Shown piece by piece: positions 9,500-17,066 of a DNA stretch of 64,000 nt. Below the pieces are notes generated by a model that was not told the DNA's origin, searched no databases, and saw only the letters and a program-made list of their open reading frames with translations. The DNA is from Flavobacterium odoriferum (lineage in GTDB: Bacteria; Bacteroidota; Bacteroidia; Flavobacteriales; Flavobacteriaceae): positions 176,719-240,718 of the forward strand of contig NZ_JAMKFA010000012.1 in NCBI RefSeq assembly GCF_025499515.1, in the 5' to 3' direction. Numbering within the stretch: position 1 is the first letter of the stretch; the number at the start of each line of letters is the position of its first letter. The position numbers and the translations under genes were made by a program.

Positions 9500-9991
9500 T
9501 TATTTACTTTGCGAGATAATTACAGCGTCTTCGATATGGTAAATCCAATCTTCTACGTCGGTTTCGTTATATCTAAAAGTTCCTTTTAAGGTTACATACG
9601 TATCGGTTTTTAACTTTGGAAAAGCGCCACCTTTAAACTTGATACCTGCAATTGTTTCTGGTCCTGATTTTCCACAGAAGAAACAAGCGGCAAAAACGTT
9701 TTTACTCAAAGCATAATTCTTATTGTCGATTGGCACTATGAAACCGCTCATGAAAACGGTTTTCTTTTGCATCATTTTCAATTTCATATTCACTTGTGGA
9801 AATTCTACTTCTCCATACGTTGCGTGTTTTTTACGAACGTATTTGATATCACCCAATAGTTTCCATGTTAAGGTATCCGCTGCTACTGATGTTTTAGTAG
9901 AAGCTTTTACAGTTGAAGTTGTACTATCTGAAAAGCTCATCATCGAAATAAAAACGACTAAAGCCAAACTTAATTTAATATAATTACGCAT
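9500..9991 (-). CDS. Exported Cys-containing protein of ABC cassette (DUF3299-like)
   Basis: The product has 163 residues with an N-terminal signal (ALVVFISMMSFSDS). The mature domain starts LTWKLLGDIKYVRKK and contains SGFIVPIDNKNYALSKNVFA then AACFFCGKSGPETI. The order 'G-F-hydrophobic-P, then a Cys-containing turn followed by a small beta-barrel' recalls the DUF3299 proteins of Proteobacteria; this is a resemblance, not a confirmed hit. The CxxC pair (in CFFC) could bind a metal or form a disulfide. The start codon overlaps the stop of the permease gene by 8 bp (ATGCGTAA), which strongly implies translational coupling in a three-gene cassette. Confidence 0.7.
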   Translation of the reverse strand: MRNYIKLSLALVVFISMMSFSDSTTSTVKASTKTSVAADTLTWKLLGDIKYVRKKHATYGEVEFPQVNMKLKMMQKKTVFMSGFIVPIDNKNYALSKNVFAACFFCGKSGPETIAGIKFKGGAFPKLKTDTYVTLKGTFRYNETDVEDWIYHIEDAVIISQSK

Positions 9992-11243
9992 TTGCTAATG
10001 TTTTTGAAATATTTAAATTGTATGCTTTTACGGCAGGAATTAAAGCTGCAATAAAGCCCACAAATATAGTTAGTAAAAATAAAGTTCCTTCTTTCTCCCA
10101 AATAAATTCGTATGGATTAAAACTCATTTTGAAATCTTCTTCAGCTGAGTTGGATAACATACTTAACCCTACTCTTCCCAAAATCGTACCAAAGATAAAT
10201 CCGACCACACATAAAAGCAAACTTTCAATCATCACGACTTTTAGAAGCTGTAGTCTTTTGGCTCCGTTGACACGCATTAAGGCAAATTCGTTTTCGCGTT
10301 CTTTCAATGTGTTGTAAAGTGCGATGAAAATCGAAATTCCTGAAATCAACATGATTCCGTATGCCAAATATTGTAAAGCTGAAATTCCAATTCCAAATAA
10401 AGAGAACAAACGATTCACTTCGATAGCTGGTGAAGCGACTTGCATTTTAGTATTTTGTGCGATGATTCTTGGCCAAGTTACAATTCCCATTTTGTTACGG
10501 AATTTTAGTAAAACGGCTGTGATTTCCATTCCAGGTTCATTTAAAGTCATATCAGTTTCTTCGTGATGTTCTTCACCTTCTACATGAACGTGACCTTCTT
10601 CACCATGTGCTGGATTTTCTGCTTCTTCATGTCCGCCGTGCATTTGCCAAACACTTGGAATCGTACACAAAATCAAATTATCGACTACTTTTCCTGTTGG
10701 TTTTGCAATTCCGACAACTTTGTATCCGTAATGATCGTGCACTTCCCCTTCAGCTGCATCACCGTGTGAACCGAAGAACTCATCTCCTATTTTTAAACTT
10801 AATTTTTGAGCGATATCACTTCCGATTACAACTTCAAAATTCTTTTCGAATAGTTTTCCTTCAGAAATTTTTGCTCCATATTTTTCTAAATAATCGGGTG
10901 TTGTTCCTAAAATTTTATAACCGCGATAATTATCTCCAAAAGCTAATGGAATGGCTTTTTGAACAAACGGATGTTGCATCCAAACTTTTGCCGAATCGTA
11001 ACTAATATTTCCTGTAGGAGAATCCACTTGGTAAACTGAAGATAAAATCAATTGTAATGGACTTCCTTGCGCTCCCATTACTAAATCAACTCCGTCGATA
11101 TTGCTTGAAAATTTTTCTTCAAATTGCTTTTCGACCAAAACCAAAGTCGTAATAATCGCAACACTTGAGGTTAGCAAAACAACACTCAAGATGGTATTTA
11201 ATGGTTTGAACCATATATTTTTCCATGCTAATTTTGCTATCAT
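9984..11243 (-). CDS. ABC transporter permease, FtsX/MacB-like, with His-rich periplasmic loop
   Basis: Four-helix MacB/FtsX-type permease of 419 residues: TM1 near 15-38, a large extracytoplasmic domain, then TM2-4 after about residue 285 (YLAYGIMLISGISIFIALYNTLKERENEFALMRVNGA is the conserved FtsX core). The periplasmic domain carries two metal-ligand-like segments: H160 with EVHDHYGY (166-173), and a Glu/His-rich stretch at 201-232 with seven His. LolCE-type permeases lack this. It overlaps the ATPase gene by 4 bp (ATGA) and the DUF3299-like gene by 8 bp. Metal (zinc-like) transport or sensing is inferred from the loop. Confidence 0.8.
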   Translation of the reverse strand: MIAKLAWKNIWFKPLNTILSVVLLTSSVAIITTLVLVEKQFEEKFSSNIDGVDLVMGAQGSPLQLILSSVYQVDSPTGNISYDSAKVWMQHPFVQKAIPLAFGDNYRGYKILGTTPDYLEKYGAKISEGKLFEKNFEVVIGSDIAQKLSLKIGDEFFGSHGDAAEGEVHDHYGYKVVGIAKPTGKVVDNLILCTIPSVWQMHGGHEEAENPAHGEEGHVHVEGEEHHEETDMTLNEPGMEITAVLLKFRNKMGIVTWPRIIAQNTKMQVASPAIEVNRLFSLFGIGISALQYLAYGIMLISGISIFIALYNTLKERENEFALMRVNGAKRLQLLKVVMIESLLLCVVGFIFGTILGRVGLSMLSNSAEEDFKMSFNPYEFIWEKEGTLFLLTIFVGFIAALIPAVKAYNLNISKTLANA

Positions 11244-11869
11244 ATCAAGGTAATTTTATTGATAAATCTTTCTTTAATTCGGTTATCATGCGTAACGATT
11301 AACAAAGCGGCTTTATATTCTTTCGATAAAGAAGTAAGCAATTCGATTACTTTTTCCGCATTTTTATCATCTAAACTTGATGTCGGTTCATCTGCTAATA
11401 ACACTTTTGGTTCGTTCATTAACGCACGTGCAATTGAAACACGTTGTTGTTGTCCAATACTCAAATGCGAAGGCAATTTAGACGCTTGATTTTCGATGCC
11501 TAATTGTTCTAATAATTTCTTAGCACGTTTGGTATGTTTTTTACCCGTTGCTAACCAACTTGCCATTTCTAAATTTTCCAAAACGGTCAACGCACCAATG
11601 AAATGCGATTTTTGAAAAACCACACCAATATGCTTTCCGCGAAATTTATCAGTTGCTTTTTCAGAAAGTGCTACAATATCGGTTTTATCGATTTCGATTT
11701 CGCCTTTAGCTGGTTTTAATAATCCCGCCAGAATATGTAAATAGGTAGTTTTTCCTTTACCTGAATCTCCTGTAATTAAAAGCGTGTTCCCAGCTTCGCA
11801 ATACAAATCAGGAAAGATAAATTCTTGCTCTTTACTATAAGAAAATCGTATGTTTTTAGTGCTTATCAT
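11240..11869 (-). CDS. ABC transporter ATP-binding protein, LolD/MacB-like
   Basis: Cytoplasmic ATPase of 209 residues that energises the FtsX-like permease downstream. Walker A GDSGKGKT (34-41), signature LSIGQQQRVSIARAL (Ile replaces the usual first Gly of LSGGQ), Walker B VLLADEPTSSLD and switch His in VTHDNRI are visible. It is slightly shorter than LolD (about 230). It is the first gene of the three-gene cassette, ending with a 4-bp overlap into the permease. Confidence 0.9.
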   Translation of the reverse strand: MISTKNIRFSYSKEQEFIFPDLYCEAGNTLLITGDSGKGKTTYLHILAGLLKPAKGEIEIDKTDIVALSEKATDKFRGKHIGVVFQKSHFIGALTVLENLEMASWLATGKKHTKRAKKLLEQLGIENQASKLPSHLSIGQQQRVSIARALMNEPKVLLADEPTSSLDDKNAEKVIELLTSLSKEYKAALLIVTHDNRIKERFINKITLI

Positions 11870-11942
11870 TAGTGTTTCAGCATTAATTTAATGTTGCAAG
11901 ATAACAAATTCGTTTAAAAAATTTCTTAAATATTTTCTAATA

Positions 11943-11977
11943 AAAAACCTTGCGCATAGAGTAAGCACAAGGTTTTT
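11943..11977 (-). terminator. Intrinsic terminator of the SOD gene
   Basis: AAAAACCTTG (11943-11952) pairs with CAAGGTTTTT (11968-11977); the inner bases extend the stem with one mismatch. It lies 18 bp beyond the SOD stop codon on the minus strand, with a T tract on that strand. Confidence 0.8.
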
Positions 11978-11994
11978 CTGTTTTAATTAAAATA

Positions 11995-12993
11995 CTATTC
12001 TTCATCATGTGTACACAATCCTACAATAGTATGAAAAGTATCGTGTAAACCATTTAAAGCTTTAGTGATTTTTGCATCTGACGCTTTTGATTTTACTAAT
12101 TTATCTAATGCTTTACTGTCTTTAGCTAATTTATTAACCGAAGCTACAATTTCTTTTTTATTGAATTGAGCTGGAATTTTTGCCATTTTTAAAGCATTTG
12201 CTTTTTCAGCCATTTCAGCGCTTCTTTCTTTGATAGGTTGTAAGTTTCCTTCCTCACTTGGATGGAACGTTTGCGACATCACTTTGTGAAAGGTTTTGAT
12301 TTCTGGCCAAGCTGCAAATGTATCTGGTTTTGGCATTGCTGCTTTGTATCTTTTGCTTACTTCTGTCCAGTTTACAACACTCCATAAAGCGGATAAATAG
12401 TCAGCTCTTTTGTTCTGATATTTTAAGTAATAAGCGTGTTCCCAAACATCGATTCCGAAGATTGGTGTTCCTTTTACTTCTGCAATATCCATTAATGGAT
12501 TATCTTGATTTGGTGTTGAACTAACAACTAATTTTCCTTCTTTCGTCACAACCAACCAAGCCCAACCTGAACCAAAACGACTCGCTCCAGCCGCATTTAA
12601 TTTTTCTTTCAACACATCAAAACTTCCAAAAGTTTCATTGACTGCTTTTTCTAATTCAGCAGACATTTTAGTGTTTTTCTCGGGTGTTAAAACCGACCAA
12701 AACAATTCGTGATTATAATGTCCTCCCGCGTTATTACGAACAGCTGGAGTCATTGTAGAAACTTTTGCAAAAATTTCGTTTAAACTTAATTTTTCATCAG
12801 CAGTTCCCGCTAAAGCCGTATTTAGATTTTTAACATAAGCTGCGTGGTGTTTGCTGTAATGTATTTCCATTGTTTGAGCATCTACAAATGGCTCCAAAGC
12901 ATTATAAGCATAAGGCAATGCTTTTTGAGTAAACTGTGCCGAAGCTGTTATAGTTACCAAAAGAGTTGCAACTAAAAGTTTTATGTTTTTCAT
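11995..12993 (-). CDS. Exported Mn-type superoxide dismutase with C-terminal helical His-containing extension
   Basis: Fe/Mn superoxide dismutase with a signal peptide (cut near TASAQ, residue 19-20), so it detoxifies superoxide outside the cytoplasm. The four metal ligands are H45 (EIHYSKHH), H95 (YNHELFW), D182 and H186 (DVWEHAYY). GGHYNH together with Gln163 in NQDNPL is the Mn-type pattern. The SOD fold ends near residue 225; ordinary family members stop about there. A further 107 residues form a predicted four-helix segment with conserved-looking His/Cys at both ends: KVMSQTFHPSEEGN and LHDTFHTIVGLCTHDEE. Its function is unknown; metal or heme binding is possible. Confidence 0.93.
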   Translation of the reverse strand: MKNIKLLVATLLVTITASAQFTQKALPYAYNALEPFVDAQTMEIHYSKHHAAYVKNLNTALAGTADEKLSLNEIFAKVSTMTPAVRNNAGGHYNHELFWSVLTPEKNTKMSAELEKAVNETFGSFDVLKEKLNAAGASRFGSGWAWLVVTKEGKLVVSSTPNQDNPLMDIAEVKGTPIFGIDVWEHAYYLKYQNKRADYLSALWSVVNWTEVSKRYKAAMPKPDTFAAWPEIKTFHKVMSQTFHPSEEGNLQPIKERSAEMAEKANALKMAKIPAQFNKKEIVASVNKLAKDSKALDKLVKSKASDAKITKALNGLHDTFHTIVGLCTHDEE

Positions 12994-13084
12994 GGTTTAA
13001 TAATTTTTGATAAAAATACGGCTTATTGATTAGATAAAAAATTAAGAATTCTTAAAATTTCTATAATTGTTGGGTTTAAAAACA

Positions 13085-13262
13085 AAGAGCGCAGAGTTTT
13101 TTTTGCAAAGTTCGTAATGAAATTAATTTTTAGAATTTCTTCAATCTGTGTTCCAAAAAAGCAAAGCGTCTCTGTGGATCTCTTTCAACATAAAGTTATT
13201 CAAAAAAAACTCAGTGAATCTCTGTGTAACTCTATTCAATGAAAAACTATGTGACTATGTGT
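13085..13262. repeat. Gene-free stretch with decayed TCTCTGTG-type repeats
   Basis: The roughly 280 bases between the SOD and radC genes hold no convincing gene. They contain degenerate copies of a short motif: TCTCTGTG at 13169-13176 and again at 13219-13226, with weaker relatives (GCGCAGAG near 13090, CTATGTGACTATGTG near 13247). They look like an eroded dispersed intergenic repeat of unknown role. Confidence 0.5.
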
Positions 13263-13273
13263 TTAGTAAAAAA

Positions 13274-13957
13274 TCAAAAAATCCCTTCATCCTGAAAACT
13301 CAAATATCCATTTTCGGTAATGATAAGATGATCTAAAACTTGGATTTCTAAAGTTAGTCCTGCTTCTTTTATGCGCTTTGTGATTTTTAAATCGGCTTCA
13401 CTGGCAATTAATTTTCCTGAAGGGTGATTATGAGAAAGAATTAATCCTGTTGCATTTTGTTCGAATGCCATTTTAAAAATTAAACGAATATCAACAACTG
13501 TTCCGGTGATTCCGCCTTTTGAGAGTTGGGCTTTGTAGATGACTTTATTTGAATTATTAAGATACAATACCCAAAATTCCTCATGAGGTAATTCTCCAAT
13601 AACGGGTTGCATGATATCAAAAACTGCTTTGCTGGAAGTGATTTTTTTGAGTTCAATAGCGTCTTCTGCTCTTCGTCTTCTTCCTAATTCTAATGCTGCG
13701 GCGATGGAAATAGCTTTGGCTTCTCCTATTCCTTTGAATTGCATGAGTTGTGAAACCGACATTTTTCCTAACGTATTCAGATTATTTTCTGAAGAAGCTA
13801 AAATGCGTTGACACAACTGCACCGCGCTCTCATTTCGAGAACCAGAACCAATTAAAATAGCAAGTAATTCGGAGTCTGATAAGGCAGATTTACCTTTTAG
13901 AAGAAATTTTTCACGTGGGCGATCGTCTTCAGCCCATTGGTTGATTGGCGTGTACAT
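13274..13957 (-). CDS. radC: RadC family protein (JAB/MPN domain, UPF0758)
   Basis: The product has 227 residues, the usual length. The N-terminal UPF0758 helix-hairpin-helix part (WAEDDRPREKFLLKG, then LMQFKGIGEAKA) precedes a JAB1/MPN metalloprotease-like domain with the JAMM pattern SHNHPSGKLIASEAD (H-x-H...D). RadC was once linked to DNA repair, but that role is doubted; the biochemical function of the family is not settled. A full consensus promoter lies just upstream (13985-14014). Confidence 0.93.
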   Translation of the reverse strand: MYTPINQWAEDDRPREKFLLKGKSALSDSELLAILIGSGSRNESAVQLCQRILASSENNLNTLGKMSVSQLMQFKGIGEAKAISIAAALELGRRRRAEDAIELKKITSSKAVFDIMQPVIGELPHEEFWVLYLNNSNKVIYKAQLSKGGITGTVVDIRLIFKMAFEQNATGLILSHNHPSGKLIASEADLKITKRIKEAGLTLEIQVLDHLIITENGYLSFQDEGIF

Positions 13958-13984
13958 AAAAATTTATTTTGGCGTTTATAAGGA

Positions 13985-14014
13985 CAAAAATAATTGAAAA
14001 AATCTAAATGTCAA
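13985..14014 (-). promoter_or_regulatory. Promoter of radC
   Basis: On the minus strand TTG (14012-14014) is separated by exactly 19 bp from TATTTTTG (13985-13992), a perfect Bacteroidetes -33/-7 pair. The ATG at 13957 gives a leader of about 25 nt. Confidence 0.8.
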
Positions 14015-14113
14015 AATTATTGATGGAAGATGGATGATGGAAGAATTTATACAAACTTTAGAATAATTAATACTAAATTCAACTGAAATTCCGTTTTCTT
14101 AAAAAAATATCAT

Positions 14114-14761
14114 ATGAAATTTACTGGAATTATTTTATTGTCTTTTTTATTTCTGAATTGTAAAAAAGAAACACTTAAAACTGAAGTTACGCAACAGATT
14201 GAATCAAAAACAGAAATCAAAGCAATTGAAAAACCAACTGATTTCTATCAAAAACTTTCCAATGCTGCGATTTCGATAATTGATCCTGAAGTGGTTTATA
14301 CTCCGGATTATGTTGGGATAAAATATCCAAATGGTGATGTTCCTGCAAAAACTGGGGTTTGTACTGATGTGGTGATTCGTGCCTATCGAAAATTGGGAAT
14401 TGATTTGCAAAAAGAAGTTCATGAAGACATGAAAGCTAACTTTTCTTTGTATCCGAATTTAGAAAAATGGGGTTTGAAAACTACAGATAAAAACATCGAC
14501 CACAGAAGAGTTCCGAATTTAGAAGTTTTCTTTTCTCGTAAAGGAGCAACTTTACCGATAACGCAAAATCCTAAAGATTACAAAGCCGGTGATTTAGTCA
14601 CTTGGATGATAGGCGATAAATTACCACATATTGGTATTGTAACGCACATAAAATCAAGCAATGGAAACCCAATGATTGTTCACAACGTAGGAAGCGGACA
14701 AGTTTTAGAAGATTGTTTATTGAGTTGGAAAATTGTGGGGCATTTTAGGTATGAAAAATGA
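14114..14761 (+). CDS. DUF1287 family lipoprotein (NlpC/P60-like fold)
   Basis: The product has 215 residues and is predicted to be a lipoprotein: the hydrophobic N-terminus ends in FLFLNC with Cys16. The DUF1287 domain (about 45-215) contains Cys83 in GVCTDVVIRAYRKLGIDLQ, the DHRRVPNLEVFF segment, and His residues in LPHIGIVTH and IVHNVGSG. Cys followed by His fits the papain-like NlpC/P60 clan, suggesting peptidoglycan hydrolysis or amidase activity; this is inference. It is convergent with mpl, separated by a long hairpin. Confidence 0.85.
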   Translation: MKFTGIILLSFLFLNCKKETLKTEVTQQIESKTEIKAIEKPTDFYQKLSNAAISIIDPEVVYTPDYVGIKYPNGDVPAKTGVCTDVVIRAYRKLGIDLQKEVHEDMKANFSLYPNLEKWGLKTTDKNIDHRRVPNLEVFFSRKGATLPITQNPKDYKAGDLVTWMIGDKLPHIGIVTHIKSSNGNPMIVHNVGSGQVLEDCLLSWKIVGHFRYEK

Positions 14762-14775
14762 TTTGTAGAGTATTT

Positions 14776-14821
14776 AATTTGAAGATTTGAAAATTCAATA
14801 ACATTTTCAAATCTTCAAATT
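14776..14821. repeat. 18-bp perfect inverted repeat between convergent genes
   Basis: Bases 14776-14793 are perfectly complementary to 14804-14821 (arm begins AATTTGAAG), with a 10-bp loop. It lies between the DUF1287 gene and mpl, which converge here, so it can serve as a bidirectional terminator. Each arm itself contains a near-repeat (ATTTGAAG/ATTTGAAA). Confidence 0.8.
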
Positions 14822-14827
14822 CTCAAA

Positions 14828-16183
14828 TTAATTTATCAACCCTTTCACCTCATCAAAATTCAATCCACCATAATTTCCTGAGCTCATTAATAATAAAGCG
14901 GAATTTTCTAAATTTTGGTTGAACAAAAAGTCTTTGAATTCTGTTGGATTGGTGTAAATAATTAAATCTTCTCTTTGGAACGATTGTGCTATTTGGTCAT
15001 ACGTTACTTCTTCCAAACGTTTGATTTTTACCGCATCTGGCGAGTAGAACACAACCGCAACATCGGCTGCATCTAAAGCACCTTGGTATTCTTTTAAGAA
15101 CTCGGCATTCAAACTGCTGTAGGTGTGCAATTCTAAACAAGCGACTACTTTTCTATCTGGATATTGTGCTTTCACCGCTTTTGTAGTAGCTGAAACTTTA
15201 CTTGGAGAATGTGCAAAATCTTTGTACGCGACTTTATTAGCACTTTCAGCAATTTTTTCTAAACGTTTTGAAGCTCCTTTGAAACTGGCAATTGCTTCGT
15301 AAAATTCGGCTTCATCAACGCCCATGCATTGGCAAATCCACTTGGCTCCTGCTAAATTGCTTAAATTGTGTGCACCGAAAACCTCAATTGGCATTGGTCC
15401 TTCTGGTGTGTCTAACAAAGTGGTTCCGTTTTCAACTGTGTAACTTGGTGTTTGATAAGCAATTTTTCGGATTGGATTTTCGGTTCCTTCAGCTACTGAT
15501 TTTACTGCTTCGTCTTCTTCGTTGTACACTAAAATTCCACCACGCGTGATTTGGTTGGCAAAAATTCTAAATTGTTCTACATAATTATCAAAGGTTGGAA
15601 ACACATTAATATGATCCCAAGCAATTCCTGATAACAACGCAATATTAGGTTGGTACAAATGGAATTTTGGTCGCAAATCAATTGGAGAAGTCAAATATTC
15701 ATCGCCTTCCAGAACAATAAAATCGTTGTTTTCAGTTAAATGTACCATTGTGTCGAAACCTTCCAACTGCGCTCCTACCATGTAATCCACTTCGATATTG
15801 TGATAATGCATCACATGTAAAATCATCGAAGTAATTGTAGTTTTTCCGTGTGAACCACCAATAACTACTCGAGTTTTGTTTTTTGATTGTTCGTATAAAA
15901 ATTCTGGATACGAATAAATTTTCAAGCCTAATTCTTGTGCTTTCAACAATTCAGGATTATCAGCTTTAGCGTGCATTCCCAAAATAATCGCTTCAATATC
16001 CGTTGTGATTTTTTCTGCATACCAACCTTCTTCGGCTGGCAACAAACCTTTTTTCTCCAAACGCGATTTGGAAGGTTCGAAAATAGCGTCATCGCTACCG
16101 GTTACGTGATATCCTTTGTTATGTAATGCTAATGCTAAATTGTGCATGGCTGCTCCGCCGATGGCTATGAAATGTGTTCTCAT
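14828..16183 (-). CDS. mpl: UDP-N-acetylmuramate:L-alanyl-gamma-D-glutamyl-meso-diaminopimelate ligase
   Basis: Cytoplasmic Mur-ligase family enzyme that attaches recycled murein tripeptide directly to UDP-MurNAc. The product has 451 residues, full length. The N-terminal Rossmann part has HFIAIGGAAMHNLALAL (Mpl has this in place of the MurC GIGGxGMS), the ATP-binding loop is GGSHGKTTIT near 109-118, and the C-terminal Mur ligase domain contains YKDFAHSPSKVSATTKAV. Start ATG at 16183 gives the canonical MRTHFIAIGG. With murF and the DUF1287 protein it adds to cell-wall functions in the window. Confidence 0.93.
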   Translation of the reverse strand: MRTHFIAIGGAAMHNLALALHNKGYHVTGSDDAIFEPSKSRLEKKGLLPAEEGWYAEKITTDIEAIILGMHAKADNPELLKAQELGLKIYSYPEFLYEQSKNKTRVVIGGSHGKTTITSMILHVMHYHNIEVDYMVGAQLEGFDTMVHLTENNDFIVLEGDEYLTSPIDLRPKFHLYQPNIALLSGIAWDHINVFPTFDNYVEQFRIFANQITRGGILVYNEEDEAVKSVAEGTENPIRKIAYQTPSYTVENGTTLLDTPEGPMPIEVFGAHNLSNLAGAKWICQCMGVDEAEFYEAIASFKGASKRLEKIAESANKVAYKDFAHSPSKVSATTKAVKAQYPDRKVVACLELHTYSSLNAEFLKEYQGALDAADVAVVFYSPDAVKIKRLEEVTYDQIAQSFQREDLIIYTNPTEFKDFLFNQNLENSALLLMSSGNYGGLNFDEVKGLIN

Positions 16184-16198
16184 TTTTATAGTTTATGA

Positions 16199-16270
16199 GT
16201 TAAAAAGGTATATGAGTTTAAGAGTTTGGACACATTGCCTTTTAAACTATTAAACCTATACCCTTTTAAC
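16199..16270. repeat. Imperfect inverted repeat upstream of mpl
   Basis: GTTAAAAAGGTAT (16199-16211) and ATACCCTTTTAAC (16258-16270) pair with one mismatch; inner AGTTTAA/TTAAACT segments extend the structure. It directly follows the TPR gene stop and precedes mpl on the minus strand, so it may terminate the TPR transcript. Confidence 0.65.
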
Positions 16271-16957
16271 CTATTTTTCAAATTGTTCTTTTAATTTATT
16301 AGCTTTTGCTTTGTCTTTCAACTTGTTCAAATATAAGTCATATAATTTTTCGAAAGTGGTTTTTGAATTACCAATTTCGTGTGCTTTTTTATAATTTATT
16401 TCGGCTTTTGAATAGCGACTGAAATACACATCGATATAACCTTTTGCTAAATAACCATCGACTTTTGAAAGTGCTATTAATTCATCGGCATATTTTTGTG
16501 CCTTTTTTTCACTTCCACCTATCATAGCGGGTAATTCGATGTATAACATAACTAATGCCCAACGAGTTTCTATATGTTTACTATCTAATTTTGCAGCGGT
16601 TAAAAATGATTCTTCTACTTCGTCAATCATTCCTAAAGCTTTGAATTTATTGGATTCTTTGGCTTTCATTCCGAGTGCACCACCATATTTGTACCAATAA
16701 TTAGCATTTTTCGGATAGCTAACTTTTAGTTTTTTATAATTAGTAATCGCAGCATCCCATTTTTTTTGATGTCCGGCAATATCGCCAAGATATTCAATAG
16801 TTTTGGTGTGATTGGGATGCGATTTCAAATGTTCTGAAAATAGTTTTTCGGCTTCGTTGTATTTTTTTTGAGCGTACAATTTCTCGGCCTTTTCCAAAGT
16901 AGATTGTGAGAAGACTGAAAACGAAAGTAATAGAAAAAAGATTTGAATGTTTTTCAT
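16271..16957 (-). CDS. Exported TPR-repeat protein
   Basis: The product has 228 residues with an N-terminal signal (FFLLLSFSVFSQ). Tandem tetratricopeptide repeats cover about residues 18-220: EKLYAQKKYNEAEKLFSEHLKSHP (cut here to its recognisable core AQKKYNEAEKLF), HQKKWDAAITNYKKLK, and RYSKAEINYKKAHEIG. TPRs mediate protein-protein contacts; a partner is not evident. It is divergent from the alpha-2-macroglobulin gene and upstream of mpl. Confidence 0.8.
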   Translation of the reverse strand: MKNIQIFFLLLSFSVFSQSTLEKAEKLYAQKKYNEAEKLFSEHLKSHPNHTKTIEYLGDIAGHQKKWDAAITNYKKLKVSYPKNANYWYKYGGALGMKAKESNKFKALGMIDEVEESFLTAAKLDSKHIETRWALVMLYIELPAMIGGSEKKAQKYADELIALSKVDGYLAKGYIDVYFSRYSKAEINYKKAHEIGNSKTTFEKLYDLYLNKLKDKAKANKLKEQFEK

Positions 16958-17066
16958 TTCCCAAAAATAGTGAAATGATTTTAGTTAATTTTACTACAAA
17001 TAATTTAATTTTAATCGTCCCAACCTTTTTATACTTTTTACACTCATTATAAAGAAACAGACTATT

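Noticed and set aside
10018..11005. Plus-strand reading frames opposite the ABC permease
   Set aside because: They are frame shadows of a strong, motif-bearing minus-strand gene.
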